A stretch of DNA of 64,000 bases from Mycolicibacter heraklionensis (GCF_019645815.1 NZ_CP080997.1:4964880-5028879), one strand, 5' to 3'. Shown: positions 43,574 to 51,702, counted from the first letter of the stretch. The notes: generated by a model from the sequence alone, not told the origin. Numbers and translations: made by a program.

Positions 43574-43664
43574 GATGGCTTTCGTTGAATGCTGCGTCAG
43601 GTGCGTGGGCTTGGTTCTCAAAGAATCTACGCGACTCGGCAGTGGCGGGGAGCGCGCGTAGGTC

Positions 43665-43997
43665 CTAGAGCTGCGCCAGACGCCGCTCCCGGGCGATGAC
43701 AAAGAGCGGAACGGCCACGCTGATATCGACGACGAAACCCAGCAAGACGTACACCCACAGGTACTTGAGGCCGATCCTGCGTGCCTCGACAACCATGGCG
43801 ACCAGCGCTGCGACGGAGACCAGTGTCAGGTCGATGGTCATGGAGCTGACCGCGTGATTGGCGAAACAGGCGGCGAAGAAGTCGAGCGGGCCCCCGCCGG
43901 CCGAGAAGTACGCGATGTTGTGCGCCCAGGTGGCGATGAGCGCCACCAGCGCGATCACACCGTAAAGGATGCAGAGATTTCTTCGGGCAGCAGTCAT
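43665..43997 (-). CDS. DUF2834 membrane protein (110 aa)
   Basis: A small integral membrane protein with three or four hydrophobic segments (LCILYGVIALVALIATWAHN, a central FFAACFANHAVSSMTIDLTLVSVAALVAMVVE and a final WVYVLLGFVVDISVAVPLFVIARERRL). The RRIGLKYLWVYVLLG...FVIARERRL ending is characteristic of DUF2834. Function is unknown. It borders the decayed segment that starts with the IS3 remnant. Confidence 0.8.
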   Translation of the reverse strand: MTAARRNLCILYGVIALVALIATWAHNIAYFSAGGGPLDFFAACFANHAVSSMTIDLTLVSVAALVAMVVEARRIGLKYLWVYVLLGFVVDISVAVPLFVIARERRLAQL

Positions 43998-44136
43998 GCC
44001 CGTCAGTTATGCGGTCATCAGAGCAATTGTCAATACCTGTGGATCTGGCGGGCGGACTCCTGCGCATTCTCCCTCGTGTGTCTCACATCTACTGCACAAG
44101 TGCAGTCCCGGTGCAGCCGAACTTGAGAAAGTGCAG

Positions 44137-44520
44137 TGGGACTGCCCCCGGTTTGGTTGATTCCTGACCTGTGAGGATTCGTCCTTGCTGGAAGGATCAA
44201 TCTCGTGCCGAAGCCGTTTCCTGCCGAGTTCCGTGCTGACGTGATCGCTGTGGCCCGCAAGGGCGAGGCCCCGTTGCGCCAGATCGCGAAGGACTTCGGG
44301 ATCTCCGAGGCCTGCCTGCATCGCTGGCTCAAGATCGCCGACCGTGACGAGGGTGTCGACCGGCCCGGGTCTGCGGCCGCCGATGGTGATCTGTCGGCGC
44401 AGCTGCGCGAGGCGCACAAGCGGATCAAGCTCCTGGAGCAGGAAGCCGAGGTGATGCGCCGTGCGGTGGGCTACCTTTCCCGGGACGCCAACCCAAAATG
44501 ATGTACCCGCTGGTTGGCAC
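44137..44520 (+). mobile_element. Truncated IS3-family insertion sequence
   Basis: The left end begins with a terminal-repeat-like TGGGACTGCCCCCGG, followed after about 50 bases by an intact orfA. The orfB frame opens immediately afterwards (ATGATGTACCCGCTGG, giving MMYPLV, the usual start of IS3 OrfB) but is lost within about seven codons, where unrelated sequence begins. No right end is found. The element is therefore a deletion remnant and cannot move by itself. Confidence 0.75.
44205..44501 (+). CDS. IS3-family transposase OrfA, from a truncated element (98 aa)
   Basis: The DNA-binding OrfA of an IS3-type element. It has an N-terminal helix-turn-helix (FPAEFRADVIAVARKGEAPLRQIAKDFGISEACLHRWLKIAD) and a C-terminal leucine-zipper-like coiled coil (LREAHKRIKLLEQEAEVMRRAV), ending YLSRDANPK where the -1 frameshift into OrfB normally occurs. 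GTG start. OrfA itself is complete, but without OrfB there is no catalytic domain, so it is at most a residual binding protein. Confidence 0.85.
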   Translation: MPKPFPAEFRADVIAVARKGEAPLRQIAKDFGISEACLHRWLKIADRDEGVDRPGSAAADGDLSAQLREAHKRIKLLEQEAEVMRRAVGYLSRDANPK

Positions 44521-44640
44521 AACACAACAGATTTCCTCCTGGGCACATGATCTTCAAACCGCCGGACTGGCGCAGGACTTCCTCATAACCCGGTCCAGTA
44601 GCGTGCATACGGTTGAAGGCGCGGTGCGCTAGTGCCACGC

Positions 44641-45198
44641 ATGCGCTTGATCGCCATTACGGTCGCGCTTCTCGTTGCCCAAGTCCCGACCGCTTGCGGT
44701 TTCGACAACGTCACGAAGGTATCGACTCAGGACATTCCCATCGACGACGCGGTGCAGAAGATCAACGGTGCCGCCAAATGGGCATACCTTCCAACATCTC
44801 TGGTTCCGTTGGAAGCCACCGCACACCAGACCAACGCACCTATGGAGACCGACACCAGCATCACACTGGCGTTCAAAGCTCCGCGAGCTGACGTCGACAG
44901 CTACCTGGCCGCCATGCACGCACGCAAGGACTACACTCTCGTGCGGCCCGTGAATGGCTGTCCCCCGCCGCCGAGCGGACAGACCTTGGTACGGGAACCA
45001 CCGCCGCCATCACCCGAGATGTGGTCTGTCTCCGGAATCTTCGAACGCTGCGCCGCCCTCGAACAGTGGGAAATGTACAGCGATGAATGGACTACTCGAG
45101 GAACAACGGTCGGAACGTTGTACCGTCAGGCGGGCCTTCACCCAAGCGACACAGAAACCATCAACGTACTTTTGACGCTCAGCGGGCACAACCTGTAG
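44641..45198 (+). CDS. Putative exported protein of unknown function (185 aa)
   Basis: I do not recognise the family. A signal sequence is clear (MRLIAITVALLVAQVPTACGF). The Cys at its end suggests a lipoprotein, although the lipobox is imperfect (VPTAC). The mature part contains IDDAVQKINGAAKW, ALEQWEMYSDEW, two further Cys residues and a Pro-rich stretch (GCPPPPSG, PPPPSPEMW). A GTG three codons upstream is an alternative start. The gene is intact although it stands between the IS remnant and repeat sequences. Confidence 0.6.
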   Translation: MRLIAITVALLVAQVPTACGFDNVTKVSTQDIPIDDAVQKINGAAKWAYLPTSLVPLEATAHQTNAPMETDTSITLAFKAPRADVDSYLAAMHARKDYTLVRPVNGCPPPPSGQTLVREPPPPSPEMWSVSGIFERCAALEQWEMYSDEWTTRGTTVGTLYRQAGLHPSDTETINVLLTLSGHNL

Positions 45199-45643
45199 CC
45201 CCTCAGCAGCGGTTGCGGTGCACATGGAGAACGGCAAGATGGTCATCGACGGCAGATGACACCGAGCTGAGAATACGACACGCAGCGTGAGACGCCACAA
45301 GGAAACCCTTGTAGGGTTTCAGGCTCCGTGTCATACGGCATTGTCCCGAACTGCGACGATGCAGGTTGTCTCACGTGATGTCACCTCGCTTTGTCTCAAG
45401 TTCGTGTCATTTCTTCGGCGGTGCCCCGTAGGCGACCTAACCGGCGCGACCGAGATCATTCGCGCCGGCGCCGTCGTCTGCCCTGGTTTGGCACGCGACG
45501 GTGCTGAGCTCACGCCATGTCGGATCTATCCGAGCCTCTGGCCGCATCTGCCGCCCGCAGTCAAGCCTTGAGGGGTCGCGTAATTGAAGCCGGCGCTTCG
45601 CGTGGAGGCTGCGTGAGACTCTGCGGGGTCTAGCGTAGGCGGA
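45199..45643. other. Gene-poor stretch containing the first copy of a direct repeat
   Basis: No convincing gene is seen; the ORFs on either strand overlap the repeat and lack any recognisable domain. Its notable content is the repeat copy at about 45327-45430. The composition is less GC-rich than the core genome, in line with an accessory segment. Confidence 0.45.
45327..45430 (+). repeat. Direct repeat copy A, transposon-end-like
   Basis: This copy contains CCGTGTCATA, GATGCAGGTTGTCTCACGT, CTTTGTCTCAAGT and CGTGTCATTTCTTCGGC in order, followed by GTGCCCC. The same series recurs at 46045-46151 in the same orientation. Several related TGTC(A/T) sub-motifs at regular spacing suggest multiple transposase-binding sites, as at the ends of some large transposons. 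The element family is not identified. Confidence 0.55.
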
Positions 45644-46012
45644 ATGGGTTTGTTCAGTCATGAGGAGTTCCGAGATCCGGCCGACGGCGGTGGTGGCGGC
45701 GATCGTGGTGGGGTTGTCGAGCGAGCTCGGGGTGCTGAGGTGGACCAGTACGAGGCTGATGAACCTGTCGTGGTGGGTCCGGGGTCGCCGCCTGAGGATG
45801 GTTCCTGCGGTCAGTTCGCTGTTCAATTTCATGTGTCCACGTCAATGCTGTTCGGGCTGAAACGTATCGCGGATATACGTGGGGTGAGCGTGCCGGAAGT
45901 ATGCCGGCAGGTAATTGGTGTGTTTGTCGCCCAGCAGGAGGGTGAGCTGGGTGCGTTCCTTACTGCCGAGTCCGAGGCGGCTGACTACCGGCCGAGCTTG
46001 GGGCAGGCGTAA
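45644..46012 (+). CDS. Small hypothetical protein between the direct repeats (122 aa)
   Basis: A weak gene call. The second half (STSMLFGLKRIADIRGVSVPEVCRQVIGVFVAQQEGELGAFL) looks like real protein and could be a small helical DNA-binding or dimerisation unit. The Gly/Asp-rich first half looks like a wrong frame, so the true start may be internal or the gene may be frameshifted. Competing frames overlap it on both strands. It lies between the two direct repeats, so it could be a residue of the element they bounded. Confidence 0.3.
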   Translation: MGLFSHEEFRDPADGGGGGDRGGVVERARGAEVDQYEADEPVVVGPGSPPEDGSCGQFAVQFHVSTSMLFGLKRIADIRGVSVPEVCRQVIGVFVAQQEGELGAFLTAESEAADYRPSLGQA

Positions 46013-46044
46013 TCGTCGCTATCGCCGCGTAGGGTCGTACGCTG

Positions 46045-46151
46045 CGTGTCATATCCCGCTACCCTCACCTCCGGTGATGCAGGTTGTCTCACGTAGTGTC
46101 GGGCGGTTTGTCTCGACACGGGTCATTTCTTCGGCTTGTTCAGGTGCCCCC
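46045..46151 (+). repeat. Direct repeat copy B, transposon-end-like
   Basis: This is the second copy of the repeat at 45327-45430. It carries GCGTGTCATA, GATGCAGGTTGTCTCACGT, GTTTGTCTCGACA and GGTCATTTCTTCGGC, then AGGTGCCCC. Spacing of the sub-motifs is conserved while the bases between them differ. That is expected when short binding sites, rather than the whole sequence, are under selection. It ends about 60 bases before the TNT-like gene. Confidence 0.55.
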
Positions 46152-46211
46152 GACGCCTGCCAGCAGCTTTCGGCACGGCGACATCGTACGGATGCTGATT
46201 AGGCTGAATCA

Positions 46212-47165
46212 GTGATTGTGGAACTCAATGGCAGCCAGCGTGGGGGGTGGCTCTACGCCGACGGCACCCCCTATCCGCAGCGGTCACTTCCTCCCAATCT
46301 GGTGATCAGGGAGTTTTCTCGGTTTGAGCTTGCAAGTGGCGGCAAACTTCCCGACGGGTGGCAGATCGAGTCGTTCGTTGTTGCTCCGTGGTTCGGCCAG
46401 CCTGGCGGTGGCACGGCGTTCCGGCTGCTCGATCAGAACGACCGCACCGGCCCTTTGTTGCGCCTCATCGACGCCGGGTTGGCGAAATCGATACGTCCCG
46501 AGGTAGCGTCGCTCCCCGCGCCGCCGGGCCCCATCGCAGCCCCCACCGTCGATCTTGGTGACTACCCTGAGCCGTATCGCCCTGTCGTCCGAGCGTGGTA
46601 TCAATGGCGGATCATCGCGACCGAGGGTCGGCGGCCGTTTGTTGACGCCGAAAGGTTCCCTTGGCCGGACCTTCCGCTTTTGCTGACCGCCAGCGAGAGG
46701 CTTTGGGGCGAACAGCGGCCGGAGGTCACCGATGGTGTGCTCACATTCAGTCTCGGCGGTATTGCGTTCGGGTTTTTTCTCAACACCAGCGACAAATGGG
46801 TGGTGCAGCAACGTGACCGCAATTCCTGGCACAAGAACTGGGGGTTCGTCCTACTGGAAGACGCCCAGAAATTCCTGCTGTTTCTGATCGCCGAGGAAGC
46901 CCGAACCTTGCGCGGTCTACCGAACATCGGCACCGGGTGGCATCGCGACAAACCAGCTAACGGAATCGAATTCGCTCGATACCCGCAGGATTCCCGCGCG
47001 GGTGCGGTGTTCGTGTGCCATGCGGGATCCAAGAGCGAGTATCTGGCATGGATGGACGAGTGGGAGGCGACCCGATTCGCACCGGCTTTCGAGCACGGCT
47101 ACAACGACCTGCACGCGATCCTCAGCGAAGGCATCCCATCCGCGTGGTTCGTCGAAATCGAGTGA
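46212..47165 (+). CDS. TNT-like (DUF4237) NAD+ glycohydrolase-domain protein with extra C-terminal domain (317 aa)
   Basis: Residues about 9-95 match the tuberculosis necrotizing toxin (TNT) fold at the C-terminus of CpnT: GGWLYADGTPYPQRSLPP, then FSRFELASGGKLPDGWQIESFVVAPWFGQPGGG, then LLRLIDAGL. The APWFGQPGGG loop contains the Gln and the RSLPP segment the Arg expected for NAD+ cleavage. Here the domain sits at the N-terminus, and about 215 residues of unrecognised sequence follow (SLGGIAFGFFLNTSDKWVVQQ, GLPNIGTGWHRD, CHAGSKSEYLAWMDEW). That part could be an immunity-like or another effector domain. There is no signal peptide or ESX domain. GTG start; an upstream toxin part may have been lost. 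It lies between the repeat and a pseudogene. Confidence 0.65.
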   Translation: MIVELNGSQRGGWLYADGTPYPQRSLPPNLVIREFSRFELASGGKLPDGWQIESFVVAPWFGQPGGGTAFRLLDQNDRTGPLLRLIDAGLAKSIRPEVASLPAPPGPIAAPTVDLGDYPEPYRPVVRAWYQWRIIATEGRRPFVDAERFPWPDLPLLLTASERLWGEQRPEVTDGVLTFSLGGIAFGFFLNTSDKWVVQQRDRNSWHKNWGFVLLEDAQKFLLFLIAEEARTLRGLPNIGTGWHRDKPANGIEFARYPQDSRAGAVFVCHAGSKSEYLAWMDEWEATRFAPAFEHGYNDLHAILSEGIPSAWFVEIE

Positions 47166-47331
47166 TCCACCGGAAGGACCGGAAGGAGATGAGAGGCTCC
47201 GACACCCACGCGAGCGGAGCCAGCTGGCAGTGCTTCTCCCTCACTCAGACAGCAGCCGTTCGCGCAGTAGCGACACGCCGAGTCCGTCGAGGACCGCCGC
47301 CGGCCCTTTCAACTCGCCGCGCCGCGTATTG

Positions 47332-47658
47332 TCCCCGCCGGCCTCAGCGGGGTTGGGGCTGCTCGCGCCTCGCGGAACATCGTGGCGATTCACCGCGCTC
47401 GACGTCGAATTCGCGGACCTGCGCGCAGCTGGCAAGGCCGCCGGCGGATCCCTCAACGATGCATTCGTATCCGCGCTGCTAGGCGCATTTCGGCGGTATC
47501 ACGAGCAGCTCAGCGCGCCGCTGCCAGCGCAGGCAACAATGCCGATCTCGGTTCCGGTGTCGATCCGCCGAGACACTGACGGCGGCGGCGGGAACCGGCT
47601 CGCACCCGCGCGCCTGGCCGGACCCGTCGGGATCATCGACCGCGCACCCGGAGCTTGA
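47332..47658 (+). pseudogene. Fragment of a WS/DGAT (wax ester synthase/diacylglycerol acyltransferase) gene
   Basis: The frame encodes SWRFTALDVEFADLRAAGKAAGGSLNDAFVSALLGAFRRYHEQL, then MPISVPVSIR and GGGNRLAPARLAGPVGIID. These segments are typical of the middle of mycobacterial WS/DGAT enzymes, which make triacylglycerol. The N-terminal catalytic HHxxxDG region and the whole C-terminal half are absent, and the frame ends just before dnaB. It is a remnant, not a functional acyltransferase. Confidence 0.65.
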
Positions 47659-47679
47659 GACCCTACAAGCAACCGATCA

Positions 47680-50600
47680 TTAGTGCGCCATGTTCGTAAA
47701 CCGCGACAAGTGCAGCTGATGCGCCACCGTCACAGTCTTCGTCGGCCCGTTGCGGTGTTTGGCCAGGATCAGGTCTGCCTCGCCGCCACGCGGGTCGTCA
47801 CGCTCGAAGGCGTCCGGCCGATGCAGCAGGATCACCATGTCGGCATCTTGTTCCAAACTGTTATGGGTTGAGATCCCTTGTGCCACAAAGTTATGCGTTC
47901 CCGGAACGGTCCCGTCGAACACGTCATGCTCGCCGATGCTGGTGATCTCCACGATGGTGTCCCAGTACACGTCACTGGTCGCAACGTCGTGGATGTGGCG
48001 GTCTTCGAGCACCATGGCGGCGCGGTGTAGCCGGTCCCGGCTCGGGGCGTGCTTCCACATCGTGGACCCGCAGAACTGGGTGCCCATGGCCGCGGCGAAT
48101 TCGCGGTGACTCATCTGCTGATCAGCCAGCGCCCAGCGCACCCGGCCCCAGACTTCTTTCGGGACGGTGTCCAGGTTCGGGTTGCGTGCCACACCTTGCA
48201 GGTGAGCCAGAATCTCCTTGGCCCCCTCGGCTTTGGCGCCCTGGGCCCCAACGTTGTGCAGGAACCGGACCTGGTTCTCGGCACCGTAAATGTGCAGGTG
48301 CCAACCGTCGCGGTAACCGGCTTTGGTCACCCGCTTGATGCGGCCGAACACCCCGACTCGCGACAGCAGCTGCGCAACATCGTCGATGAGCTGCCGACTG
48401 GTCGAGGCGTAGTAGATCCGCGCCTGCTCTAACTTGGCGTCCCAGATCACCGACCCGTCGGTCGCCCACAGGTGACGCACGAACAGCGCCACCTGGTCGT
48501 TCGGCAGCGCGAAAACCTCTTGCGGCACGAACTTCTCGTAGCTGCGCTTACCGAACAGCCCCAGCTTGTCCAACCACGCCGCGATCGGATTGCGCTTGCC
48601 GTGCGTCAGCCGGTACGGGGCCGGCAGGCGCAGCGTGGTCACCCGCGCGGCCGCGTACTCATCGCGGACCGCCGTCACCCCGAAGTGCATGGCCGCGACC
48701 GTCACCGCAGTCAGGTTCGCCTCGTCGATCGACGCATACCGGATCGGCTGATTCTTGACGCAGGACCCGTCACCGATCATGTGCGCCAGCAGGATGACCT
48801 CGCAGTCTTCCATCCGTTTGGTGTCCACCGGTTCGGGCACCCGCCGCGGCACGGCCAACCGGTCCCCGACGTTCAAGTCGCCCAACGCAACCCAGCCGTC
48901 CAGAGTGAGGAACGGGTGGTTTGCGGTGGCCTCGACCTCACGCCCCGAAGCCATCCGCAGCTTGAACACCTCGCGATGCCCGCTGGGGAACACGTTGGTC
49001 ATCGGCCGGGCCACCATCCGCAGCTGCTCATCCAGCGACCACACCAGGGGGCGTTCCCCGGTACGCATGAGTTCACCCAGGGTGACCTCGGACCCGTTGT
49101 CGGCCCGCAGGATCCGCGTCGAGGCGGTCAGGCAACCGGACTCGCGTAGGTCAGCCAACATCGGCTTCTTGTCGGTACGCTGCTCGGGACCACGGTTGAG
49201 CTGGCTCAGCGCGATTACCGGCACCTCGAGCTCCTTGGCCAGTAGCTTGAGGTTCCGGGAGAATTCCGACACCTCCTGCTGGCGAGACTCGACCTTCTTG
49301 CCGGAGGTCATCAGCTGCATGTAGTCGACCGCCACCAGTCGCAGGTCCGCTTTCTGCTTGAGCCGGCGGGCCTTGGCGCGGATCTCCATCATGGTCAGGT
49401 TCGGCGAATCATCGATGTAGAGCGGCGCCTCGCTGATCTCACTCATCCGCCGCGCCAGCCGGGTCCAGTCGTCGTCTGTCATCCGTCCCGAGCGCATGTC
49501 GCCGAGTTTGATCTTGGCTTCAGCGGAGAGCAATCGCATGACGATCTCGGACTTGCTCATTTCCAGCGAAAAGATGACGCTGGCCATCCGGTTCTTGATC
49601 GAGCACGACCGCAAGAAGTCCAATGCCAGTGTGGAGTTGTGGGTAGGCACCATGCCACGACCGGCCAGGTAGAGACGTGCTGGGTTGTCGACCTGCACGC
49701 AGCGCACTGCGACGCTGGGCACCCGCCTCACCGAGGTCAGGCTCAGGGCCGGCGCCAGCAGCGCCGCGCCCCCGCTGGACCGCGGGGGCGTACCGGCCGG
49801 GGCAATCCGGTCCAGTCCGCAGCGCAACTGCGCGGTGGTGCGCACGCCCGCGTTCGTCGGCCACAGGTGCTCGGCGTCGGCGACGATCACCGTGCCGTCG
49901 GAGAACTCCACCTCATAGCAGGGTCGCCCCAGCATGATCTCGGTGGCGGCCACGACGCGGGTGGGCCGTCCGTCGGCGTCCAGCAATTCGTCACCGACGG
50001 CGACATCGCCCATCGTGGTCCAGCCGGTAGGGGTCGGCAACGGGGTTTTCAGCGCCAGCGCCTTCCCCATACCGGGCCGCGCCGCGATGATGATCATCTG
50101 TCCCGGGTGCAGCCCGTTGGTCACCTCGTCCAGATCGGTGAAGCCGGTCGGCACACCTCGCGCGATTCCGCCGTGCGAGGCGATCGCGTCGATCTCGTCC
50201 ATGGTGGGCTGCAGCAGGTCTTCCAGCGGGACGAAGTCCTCGGAGCTCCGCCGCTCGGCGACCTCGTAGATCTCGGCCTGGGCGCGGTCGACGATCTCGG
50301 CCACATCGGCGCCCTCAGCGCCCGCGTAGCCGTACTGCACCACCCGGGTGCCGGCCTCCACCAGCCGGCGCAGGATGGCCTTCTCCGCGACGATCGTGGC
50401 GTAGTAGCCGGCGTTGGCCGCCGTGGGCACCGTGGAGATCAGCGTGTGCAGGTACGGGGCGCCGCCCACCCGGCGCAGCAGGCCGCGACGGTCGAGCTCG
50501 GCGGCCACCGTAACCGCGTCAGCAGGCTCACCGCGCCCGTAGAGGTCCAGGATCGCGTCGTAGATGTTCTGGTGCACCGGGCGGTAGAAGTCGGCGGGCC

Positions 50601-50757
50601 GCAACCGCTCCAGCACGTCGGCGATGGCGTCCTTGCTCAGCAGCATGCCTCCGAGCACCGACTGCTCCGCGGCGAGATCCTGGGGTGGCTGGCGGCCGAC
50701 GTCCTCGCGTGGTGGCTCTTCGAGCTCAGAGTGACCACGGTCGTCGACTACTGCCAT
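47680..50757 (-). CDS. dnaB: Replicative DNA helicase DnaB with two inteins (1025 aa precursor)
   Basis: The precursor contains a 458-residue DnaB helicase split by two inteins. The N-terminal primase-interacting domain begins PPQDLAAEQSVLGGMLLS; the RecA-like domain has the Walker A loop ARPGMGK/STLAL, VAVDYMQLM, LSQLNRGPEQR and DLRESG/SLEQDADMVILLHR, where slashes mark intein insertion. The end is CxxH-free FTNMAH. The spliced length equals that of M. tuberculosis DnaB without its intein (458), which supports the start at 50757, behind GGAGGAGGAGGGG. DnaB unwinds DNA at the replication fork. It lies downstream of rplI beyond a strong terminator, as in relatives, but the region beyond its 3' end is accessory. 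Confidence 0.95.
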   Translation of the reverse strand: MAVVDDRGHSELEEPPREDVGRQPPQDLAAEQSVLGGMLLSKDAIADVLERLRPADFYRPVHQNIYDAILDLYGRGEPADAVTVAAELDRRGLLRRVGGAPYLHTLISTVPTAANAGYYATIVAEKAILRRLVEAGTRVVQYGYAGAEGADVAEIVDRAQAEIYEVAERRSSEDFVPLEDLLQPTMDEIDAIASHGGIARGVPTGFTDLDEVTNGLHPGQMIIIAARPGMGKALALKTPLPTPTGWTTMGDVAVGDELLDADGRPTRVVAATEIMLGRPCYEVEFSDGTVIVADAEHLWPTNAGVRTTAQLRCGLDRIAPAGTPPRSSGGAALLAPALSLTSVRRVPSVAVRCVQVDNPARLYLAGRGMVPTHNSTLALDFLRSCSIKNRMASVIFSLEMSKSEIVMRLLSAEAKIKLGDMRSGRMTDDDWTRLARRMSEISEAPLYIDDSPNLTMMEIRAKARRLKQKADLRLVAVDYMQLMTSGKKVESRQQEVSEFSRNLKLLAKELEVPVIALSQLNRGPEQRTDKKPMLADLRESGCLTASTRILRADNGSEVTLGELMRTGERPLVWSLDEQLRMVARPMTNVFPSGHREVFKLRMASGREVEATANHPFLTLDGWVALGDLNVGDRLAVPRRVPEPVDTKRMEDCEVILLAHMIGDGSCVKNQPIRYASIDEANLTAVTVAAMHFGVTAVRDEYAAARVTTLRLPAPYRLTHGKRNPIAAWLDKLGLFGKRSYEKFVPQEVFALPNDQVALFVRHLWATDGSVIWDAKLEQARIYYASTSRQLIDDVAQLLSRVGVFGRIKRVTKAGYRDGWHLHIYGAENQVRFLHNVGAQGAKAEGAKEILAHLQGVARNPNLDTVPKEVWGRVRWALADQQMSHREFAAAMGTQFCGSTMWKHAPSRDRLHRAAMVLEDRHIHDVATSDVYWDTIVEITSIGEHDVFDGTVPGTHNFVAQGISTHNSLEQDADMVILLHRPDAFERDDPRGGEADLILAKHRNGPTKTVTVAHQLHLSRFTNMAH
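47860..49134 (-). other. DnaB intein 2: class 1, with LAGLIDADG endonuclease (425 aa)
   Basis: The intein starts with Cys (CLTASTRILRADNG), has an N-terminal block B of the form EATANHPFLT, ends FVAQGISTHN and is followed by Ser as +1 nucleophile. It is inserted in DLRESG/SLEQDAD, a common DnaB site at the nucleotide-sensing H4 motif. A dodecapeptide homing endonuclease is present with LLAHMIGDGS and FVRHLWATDGS, so both acidic catalytic residues are kept. The endonuclease looks active in principle. This corresponds to the intein of M. tuberculosis DnaB in position. Confidence 0.9.
49636..50061 (-). other. DnaB intein 1: 142-residue class 3-type mini-intein in Walker A
   Basis: The intein starts with Ala (ALALKTPLPTPTGW) rather than Cys or Ser, and ends GMVPTHN before Ser. 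It splits the Walker A motif between GMGK and STLAL. The WCT motif that marks class 3 inteins is visible: Trp in AEHLWPT, Cys at intein position 121 in VRCVQVD, and Thr in PTHN. There is no endonuclease domain. The intein resembles M. smegmatis DnaBi1, reported to splice under redox control. The ATPase loop is broken until splicing, so helicase output depends on it. Confidence 0.88.
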
Positions 50758-51193
50758 GCGCCCCTCCTCCTCCACTGGCACGATCGAACGTCTATTCGGC
50801 GTTAATGGCCCGAACATATCCGTTGGCTCTGACACTCCCCGTTGTGTCGTGCCGCGTTGACGGTAGGCGTTGCTGGCGGCCGTACAAAACGAGCTTGTTC
50901 ACAAAGCTGTGGATCAAGTGTGCACACCGGTCCCCCATTTGTTTGGGACGGTGGGGAAGACTTGTGGATTGTTCTTCTAACCGGGGTTATCCCCGCAGGT
51001 AAAGGCCATAGCGAAGGGTGTTTTGATTGTGGAAGACAATCTCTTCGGCGTGTCGTCGCAGGTTGCCGTCTTGGGCGTGTTGCTTTGCAAGCAGGTAGAC
51101 GCGATTCCACAACAAGGTAAACGGCCCCGCACTCACAGACAGCTCAAAAGTTAGCCAGAACTCACCGGACTGAACCCGATCCGAACACAGCAA
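50758..51193. other. Intergenic region upstream of dnaB with DnaA-box-like 9-mers
   Basis: No gene is seen. Three 9-mers resemble DnaA boxes (TTRTCCACA): TGTGGATCA at 50909, TTGTGGATT at 50962 and TTATCCCCG at 50987. None is a perfect consensus. The region probably includes the dnaB promoter, since the rplI terminator cuts off the upstream operon. Confidence 0.45.
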
Positions 51194-51229
51194 AGCCCCG
51201 GCGGCGCCGATCAGGGCGCCGCCGGGGCT
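51194..51229 (-). terminator. Strong hairpin terminator after rplI
   Basis: A perfect 15-base-pair stem (AGCCCCGGCGGCGCC with its complement) encloses a 6-base loop. It lies 15 bases beyond the rplI stop codon on the minus strand. There is no long U tract, as is common in mycobacterial terminators. It should end the rpsF-ssb-rpsR-rplI transcript before dnaB. Confidence 0.8.
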
Positions 51230-51243
51230 GCTGAGGTACGTGC

Positions 51244-51702
51244 TTAGTTTGCCGCAGCGACGTCGAGGGTGACGTCGACGTTCACCTCGGGGTGCAGGTG
51301 CACCGACACCGGGTGGTTGCCGACCGCCTTGATGTGGGCCTTGGGCAGCCGCACGATCCGCCGGTCGAGGTTGGGCCCACCGGCCTTCTTGATGGCGGCG
51401 ACCACGTCAGCGGCGGTCACCGAGCCGAACAGCTTGCCCGAGTCGCCCGAGGTCTTCACCGGCAACGTGACCGTGCCCAGCGCCTGCAGAGCTTCCTTGA
51501 GCTCCTTGGCGTGGTCCAGGTCGCGCACCTGCTTGGTCTCGCGGGCCCGACGGATGTCGTCGGCCTGCTTCTGCGCGCCGCGCGTGGCGACGATGGCCAG
51601 CCCCCGCGGGAGCAGGTAGTTGCGGCCGTATCCGTCCTTGACCTCGACGGTGTCTCCGGCCGCTCCGAGGTGGTCCACCTCGGCGGTCAAAATGAGCTTC
51701 AT
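51244..51702 (-). CDS. rplI: Ribosomal protein bL9 (152 aa)
   Basis: Large-subunit ribosomal protein L9, with the N-terminal rRNA-binding domain (MKLILTAEVDHLGAAGDTVEVKDGYGRNYLLPRGLAIVAT, the family signature), a long connecting helix and a C-terminal domain with GKLFGSVTAADVVAAI and VSVHLHPEVNVDVTL. Length is normal. It is the last gene of the rpsF-ssb-rpsR-rplI operon. Its ATG lies 32 bases after the rpsR stop, and a strong hairpin follows the stop. Confidence 0.97.
   Translation of the reverse strand: MKLILTAEVDHLGAAGDTVEVKDGYGRNYLLPRGLAIVATRGAQKQADDIRRARETKQVRDLDHAKELKEALQALGTVTLPVKTSGDSGKLFGSVTAADVVAAIKKAGGPNLDRRIVRLPKAHIKAVGNHPVSVHLHPEVNVDVTLDVAAAN

Noticed and set aside
45287..45571. 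94-codon plus-strand ORF over repeat copy A
   Set aside because: It overlaps the repeat, has no family resemblance, and its sequence is explained by the repeat itself.
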